A DNA stretch of 64,000 nucleotides from Oopsacas minuta (lineage: Eukaryota; Porifera; Hexactinellida; Lyssacinosida; Leucopsacidae). Positions 59,950-64,000 of the stretch are shown here, one piece after another. The position numbers and the translations under genes were made by a program. The notes beneath the pieces were generated by a model, which saw only the letters and a program-made list of their open reading frames with translations, was not told where the DNA came from and did not search any database. Numbering within the stretch: position 1 is the first letter of the stretch; every line of letters starts with the position of its first letter. The stretch lies in contig JAKMXF010000155.1 of NCBI GenBank assembly GCA_024704765.1, positions 346,692 to 410,691 on the forward strand, read 5' to 3'.

Positions 59950-61431
59950 GATTCGTGAGCTTAGTCAGAAAAGCTATTAGGGTACTTCCAATTAACTACT
60001 AACCAGTTTTAGGCTTATGACTTTGTTATGTCTCCCTCAAAATAGAATATTTCTTGCTCTGCAATAATATAGTTAATGTATAAATTTAAATATATGAGTG
60101 CATCCATGGTTCATATACGTTAGTGACTGCCATTCCCTTAGTGCATAGAATGCTATGGTAGTACCTTATTTGTTCGGTTGTCATTGAATTAATATATTAT
60201 TTGACTATCACTTCACTTTTGAATTTTAGGTAAACTTAATACCAAGAATGAGAACCTCAGTAACTTAAGTACTTATTCAATCATGCTATTTTACAGCACA
60301 AATTCGTAAATACTAATTAAGATTATGCTAATTTATGTCAATTTTTCAAATTTTGTATAAATTGAAATTTCAAAGAATTTTATTACAAATTCCGAATTAT
60401 AGAATTATATTTTGTAAGGTTTCGTTGGTACTATTAAAGTGCCTTATTCTCCACTCCCCACTTATAGATGTTCGTTTCTATGGGCATGAACAGATATGTG
60501 CCAAATTGTCCGCTTATAGGCTTCCCGATTTATAGATTCCAAATGAGTTATTTAGGAGCGCTAGACAATCCTCTAGGCGTATGATTTTTGGCGATATTAT
60601 ATTTAGCAGCGTAAAATCGAGGATCTTTCCTTTTACCATAGCACTAATTTACTGATTATTCCGCATAAAAATTTTGCCCGTGGAGTGCTACGAGCGTGTT
60701 CTGAATAACTTGTATAACTCCATATAGATACCCCACTTATAGACTTATAGGTTGCACGGTATATCTGAATTTAGGATATTTGCTATTATAGAGTAAATGG
60801 CAGAAAGACCACTAATTATACAAATATGTAGTGGAACTTGAACTACGAAATATATTAACTGGAAACTACAACGATTTTCTTTACCAGGGGTATGTAAGAA
60901 GTCCATTGTAGTATATGAATTTCAAATAACTCCGTTAATATATTGTAGCTATCACAAGATTCAAAATATGATGTCAGTGATAATACATTCCACATTTATG
61001 CAAATTATATTTCGTCAAAGATTCCAAAAACTCGAGGAGATACAAGTATACTAAGTTGAAGTCAGTGGTGTAGTGGGGGGTTGAGTATAATTTTCCCAAA
61101 GTAGGGTCAGTTCAAATTGATATTTGATATCCAAAATCAAACTCAAAGTGTTGTATTTTCAGAACAATGTATAGCTGACACCTAGATGTTTACCATGATA
61201 TCGGTATAATCATGAAATTCTGAATGAAACAGTCACAATGGGGTTCTAAAAATGGCAAATTTCTCGTGTTATCACGTATTTCAAAATTCATTATCATTTT
61301 TATTCAACTTATATTTCTACTTTCACTTATATTCATGATTTCTATTGATTTATGATGTGCTCGGATAGGCTTGCACTCTCTCAGTGAATCAAATATGTCC
61401 GGTTCTCTTCTGATTCACTCTTCGCTTCTTC
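59950..61431. other. 1.5-kb stretch without recognised genes
   Basis: AT-rich; repeated CCCACTTATAGA-like words near 60455 and 60730; nothing else recognised. Confidence 0.45.
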
Positions 61432-61439
61432 AGCTATAC

Positions 61440-63326
61440 CAGGGGTTCTTAACCTTTTTGAAGTGACGAACCCCCTATGAAGATCTGGTGAAAGCTATGG
61501 ACCCCTGTCCAGAAACTGTACAAACTAAATAATGCGTTAAGTTGGCACAATTTTATTATTACTCACATGATAAATCTGAAGGAAAAATATGGTGTTTTGA
61601 ATTAATAGTTATTTAGTATATTAGTAAATGTGTATAATTCAGAATTAGTATGTTATGATAATCGCGAGAAAAAATATTTCTTATATAAATAGAATGCAAA
61701 GTACATGAAACTTCTTTCTGCTCGAAGTGACAGAGCTTTTCAGTGTGAAGACTGTTGCTGTTTTGCTTCAATAAGGAGATGAAATTCTGGGATGATATTT
61801 GATAAAGCAATACGCATGTCATGTTGGACATCCAATTGATTTCTATTTTATGTTTTTATGTTAACAAGTCCTGAAAATCCTGACTCACAGAGGTAAGTGG
61901 TTGCGAACGGTATCAAAGCTTTCATAGCTCGTTTAGCGAGACGAGGGTAAACTTGTGTCAATGAACACCAAGACTCTCCCAGACTCTTCGAATTGAACTC
62001 ACAATGTAACATTTCCTTTGTTCTTAAGTCAATAATATCATCTTTGGCAAGGTCTGAATCATCAATGGAGTTAACATCAGTAGAAAAGTGATTACGAATC
62101 CAAATTTCAACTTTTAGATCACGTGAAGAGAAATAACCTGTAAATGAGTTCTGTAATGTATCCAGGTGTTCGCACATTTCAATCTGAAGAGAGGCTGAGA
62201 GGGGTTTGTTTCTCTCGACTCCATCATGCAGAAGCACTTCCTCCAGCATTGAAAAGTTCACATAGTTGCCTCCCTCGAGTCTCCTCTTCCATAAGCCCAA
62301 CTTGTCCAGCAAAGCTTGTAGCCTTTCAGCAACATCCATAATGTAGACTTCGGGTCCTTGGATTGAAAGATTTACCTCATTCATATGGCCAAATATGTCT
62401 GCCAGTGCATGTTGATGTAAGAAACAGTGAGTCACAGTTACATTAGGAGCTTTTTTCTTCACCAAAGCAGCAAAACCAAGTTTATTGCCAAGCATCGCAG
62501 GTGCTCCATCTGTACACAGACTACCCAACTTTTTCTTCCAATCAAAGTTTTGCATAGCAAAGAAGCTTTGGAATTTCAAAAATATCGGTGGCCTTTGTTG
62601 TTTGTATAAGTGGTTCACAAAATAGAGACTCTTCTTTGATGGCTTCGGCTTGCGCATAGCGGACGAAAACAAGTAGCTGGCTACACTAAGTGATGTCTGT
62701 AGTTTCATCAAGTTGCATACTGAAAGGGAATGGTGTGTCTGCTAGTTCCTTAATGATTTGTTTCAAAATATTAGAGAAAATATCAACTATTCTGGAATGT
62801 ATGACATCATTTGACAAAGGCACTGCTTCTATTTTCTTCCTTTGCTCCAATCCACAAACAAGTTCGACCATGTCCAAAGCACATGGCTTTATTAAAGTTT
62901 CACAAATCGTATGAGGTTTCTTTTGATTGGCGATGCGATAAGCAACTTTATAAGATGCTTCGAGGCAAGGCTTCTGTGTTGGACAAAGTCCAAGTTTTGG
63001 CAAAGTCCCAGTCTTCTCAAATCTTGCTTTCTTTGTATGAAAACTATCCACATCGTAAGTTACATAATCAGGATGTACAGCTGTGAGGTGCTCCTTAAGT
63101 TTAGCAGGCTTCAAACTTCCATTTGCAAGAACGATGCCACACAAAACACACTGAGGCTTTTGTCCCATCACGTTCAGTAATGTAAGTAAAACCAAACGAT
63201 ACATAGGATTCAACGTACTTCCTTTTCTTCGACATAATGAGCTAGATAAACTATAATCTATATTAACAAATTTGCACGGTATGGACTCCCTGAGGGACAC
63301 CTACGGACCCCGGTTAACAAACCCTG
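61440..63326 (-). mobile_element. hAT element, copy B
   Basis: Ends CAGGGGTTCTTAACC and, reversed, CAGGGTTTGTTAACC. Flanks AGCTATAC (61432-61439) and AGCTACAC (63327-63334) form an 8-bp duplication matching at 7 of 8 positions. Length 1,887 bp against 1,889 bp for copy A. The differences I noticed lie close to the two ends, including one missing base near each end. Confidence 0.95.
61740..63235 (-). pseudogene. hAT (ZBED-like) transposase, copy B, same lesions as copy A
   Basis: The translated blocks are identical to those of copy A at 5133-6628: BED finger CVLCGIVLANGSLK, SMQLDETTDI followed by TAG, the later frame change, SLCTDGAPAMLG, the HQHALADIF deletion junction, ATTYLCESGFSGL and the early TAA at 61848. 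The copies are collinear here without indels (constant offset 56,607). It sits just upstream of the GIEINPGP fragment copy 2, in what may be its 5' region. Confidence 0.9.
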
Positions 63327-63344
63327 AGCTACACTCTTGCTGTT

Positions 63345-64000
63345 TTCTACTATTCTTGCTTTGTTGTCTCTATTCTCCTCATCATTGTTGGCATCGAGAT
63401 TAATCCATGGCCTGTCACTCCAATTCAAGATGCATATCACGAACAAGGTAATTAATTTAACCATGGCGTGGCAAAGCGTATAATATTTCTAACTGTTTTT
63501 TCAAACGGGGTGGGTTTTCTTACTCAAATTGTTTGCGATTATGTGAAGAATTAAATGTTTGAACAAATTTTCATTATTTTTTCTTATCACTTTCCTTGGA
63601 ATAATGTTAAAAATCAAAGTTTCTACTGTAATATATATTTTGTTTTAGTATTACCAAGGATATCAGAATCATGGTAAATTTATGGTCTCTACATTTCATT
63701 TTCTTGATGCTTAGATCCGCAAGCTCTGTCAGCGCCAAGATGCCTACTTCATTTTGGGGAACAATTAGCCTGGAGGTCTACTCTTGTATTATACCTATCA
63801 AGAGACATCTGTTATTTTTGAATTGGAAAACAACTCGTACCACGTTTAGAACATTGTGAGAAATGCCGTGTTCAGAATCCTCCTTTCGAATGTTCAGTAA
63901 GTACCTCTTGTTCAGAAGAAAAGTTCCAAGTGAGTTTTAGTCATACAAAGTTAGGTATTACCATGAGAGCACCATTAATTACATCTACTATAATAACAGA
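63345..64000 (+). pseudogene. GIEINPGP-family fragment, copy 2 (runs off the window)
   Basis: The first block (63345-63447) reads AVFYYSCFVVSILLIIV, GIEINPWPVTPIQDAYHEQG, and ends at a donor-like G|GTAATT. After AT-rich sequence, a later block (about 63840-64000, open at the window end) reads CEKCRVQNPPFECS, then SEEKFQVSFSHTKLGITMRA then PLITSTI. Copy 1 at 42795 has matching first and last blocks (GIEINP.P.TP; SE...QV.F...KL). The PGP Gly is Trp here. Whether this is a functional gene cannot be judged because the 3' part is outside the window. Confidence 0.4.

Noticed and set aside
1-64000. CRISPR arrays, tRNA or rRNA genes
   Set aside because: No regularly spaced repeats and no cloverleaf or ribosomal sequence recognised by eye; a dedicated tRNA scan was not possible.

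Overview
The window is AT-rich animal DNA, probably from an arthropod and possibly a crustacean; I cannot name the species. Genes are split by introns, there is no operon structure, and much of the sequence is DNA transposons in different states of decay: Tc1/mariner (DD34E, DD37E and maT-like DD37D), hAT with BED zinc fingers, THAP/P-like remnants and one Transib/RAG1-superfamily element. The only host gene I recognise is a eukaryotic 6-phosphofructokinase (PFK) on the + strand. One coding exon (23605-23869) and the terminal exon (55235-55566) join in frame across a 31,365-bp intron; a polyadenylation signal follows at 55781.

Layout. 1-16.6 kb: a broken LTR-retrotransposon integrase, small palindromic elements, a lone BED finger, a DD37E transposon, an unnamed transposase-like gene (4698-8315) split by a hAT copy (4832-6720), a THAP remnant, an unrecognised degenerate coding stretch and a hAT element with its target duplication (13017-15504). 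16.6-23.6 kb: a hAT element (16622-20376) with a maT element nested inside (17972-19283), a 0.9-kb foldback and an inverted-repeat element carrying TTGAGCGA motifs. 23.6-55.6 kb: the PFK exon, its giant intron and the last exon. The intron holds a DD37E transposon, a hAT (31699-33983), the Transib/RAG1-like element (34106-37480), a second copy of the unnamed transposase-like family (38537-40230), a hAT remnant, a gene fragment with a GIEINPGP motif, an unrecognised open frame, three maT copies and a DD34E Tc1 element. 55.6-64 kb: a THAP remnant, an apparently intact maT transposon (58634-59947), a second hAT copy almost identical to the one at 4832 (61440-63326), and a second GIEINPGP fragment running off the window end.

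The most notable object is the 3,375-bp element at 34106-37480. It has 12-bp terminal repeats starting with CACAGTG (the V(D)J heptamer sequence), a perfect 5-bp target duplication TCCTG, and a transposase with RAG1/Transib-type D, D and E motifs plus a C-terminal C-x2-C-x3-GH-x5-C knuckle. Also notable: two hAT copies carrying the same inactivating lesions but different target duplications, which implies that a dead template was mobilised in trans; an unnamed protein family with a plausible DDE layout; and maT ends in which two conserved blocks flank a 5-nt spacer that differs between elements.

Many reading frames are broken. Some breaks lie in homopolymers (53741-53748, 57071-57076), so assembly indels are possible and read-level checking would be informative.
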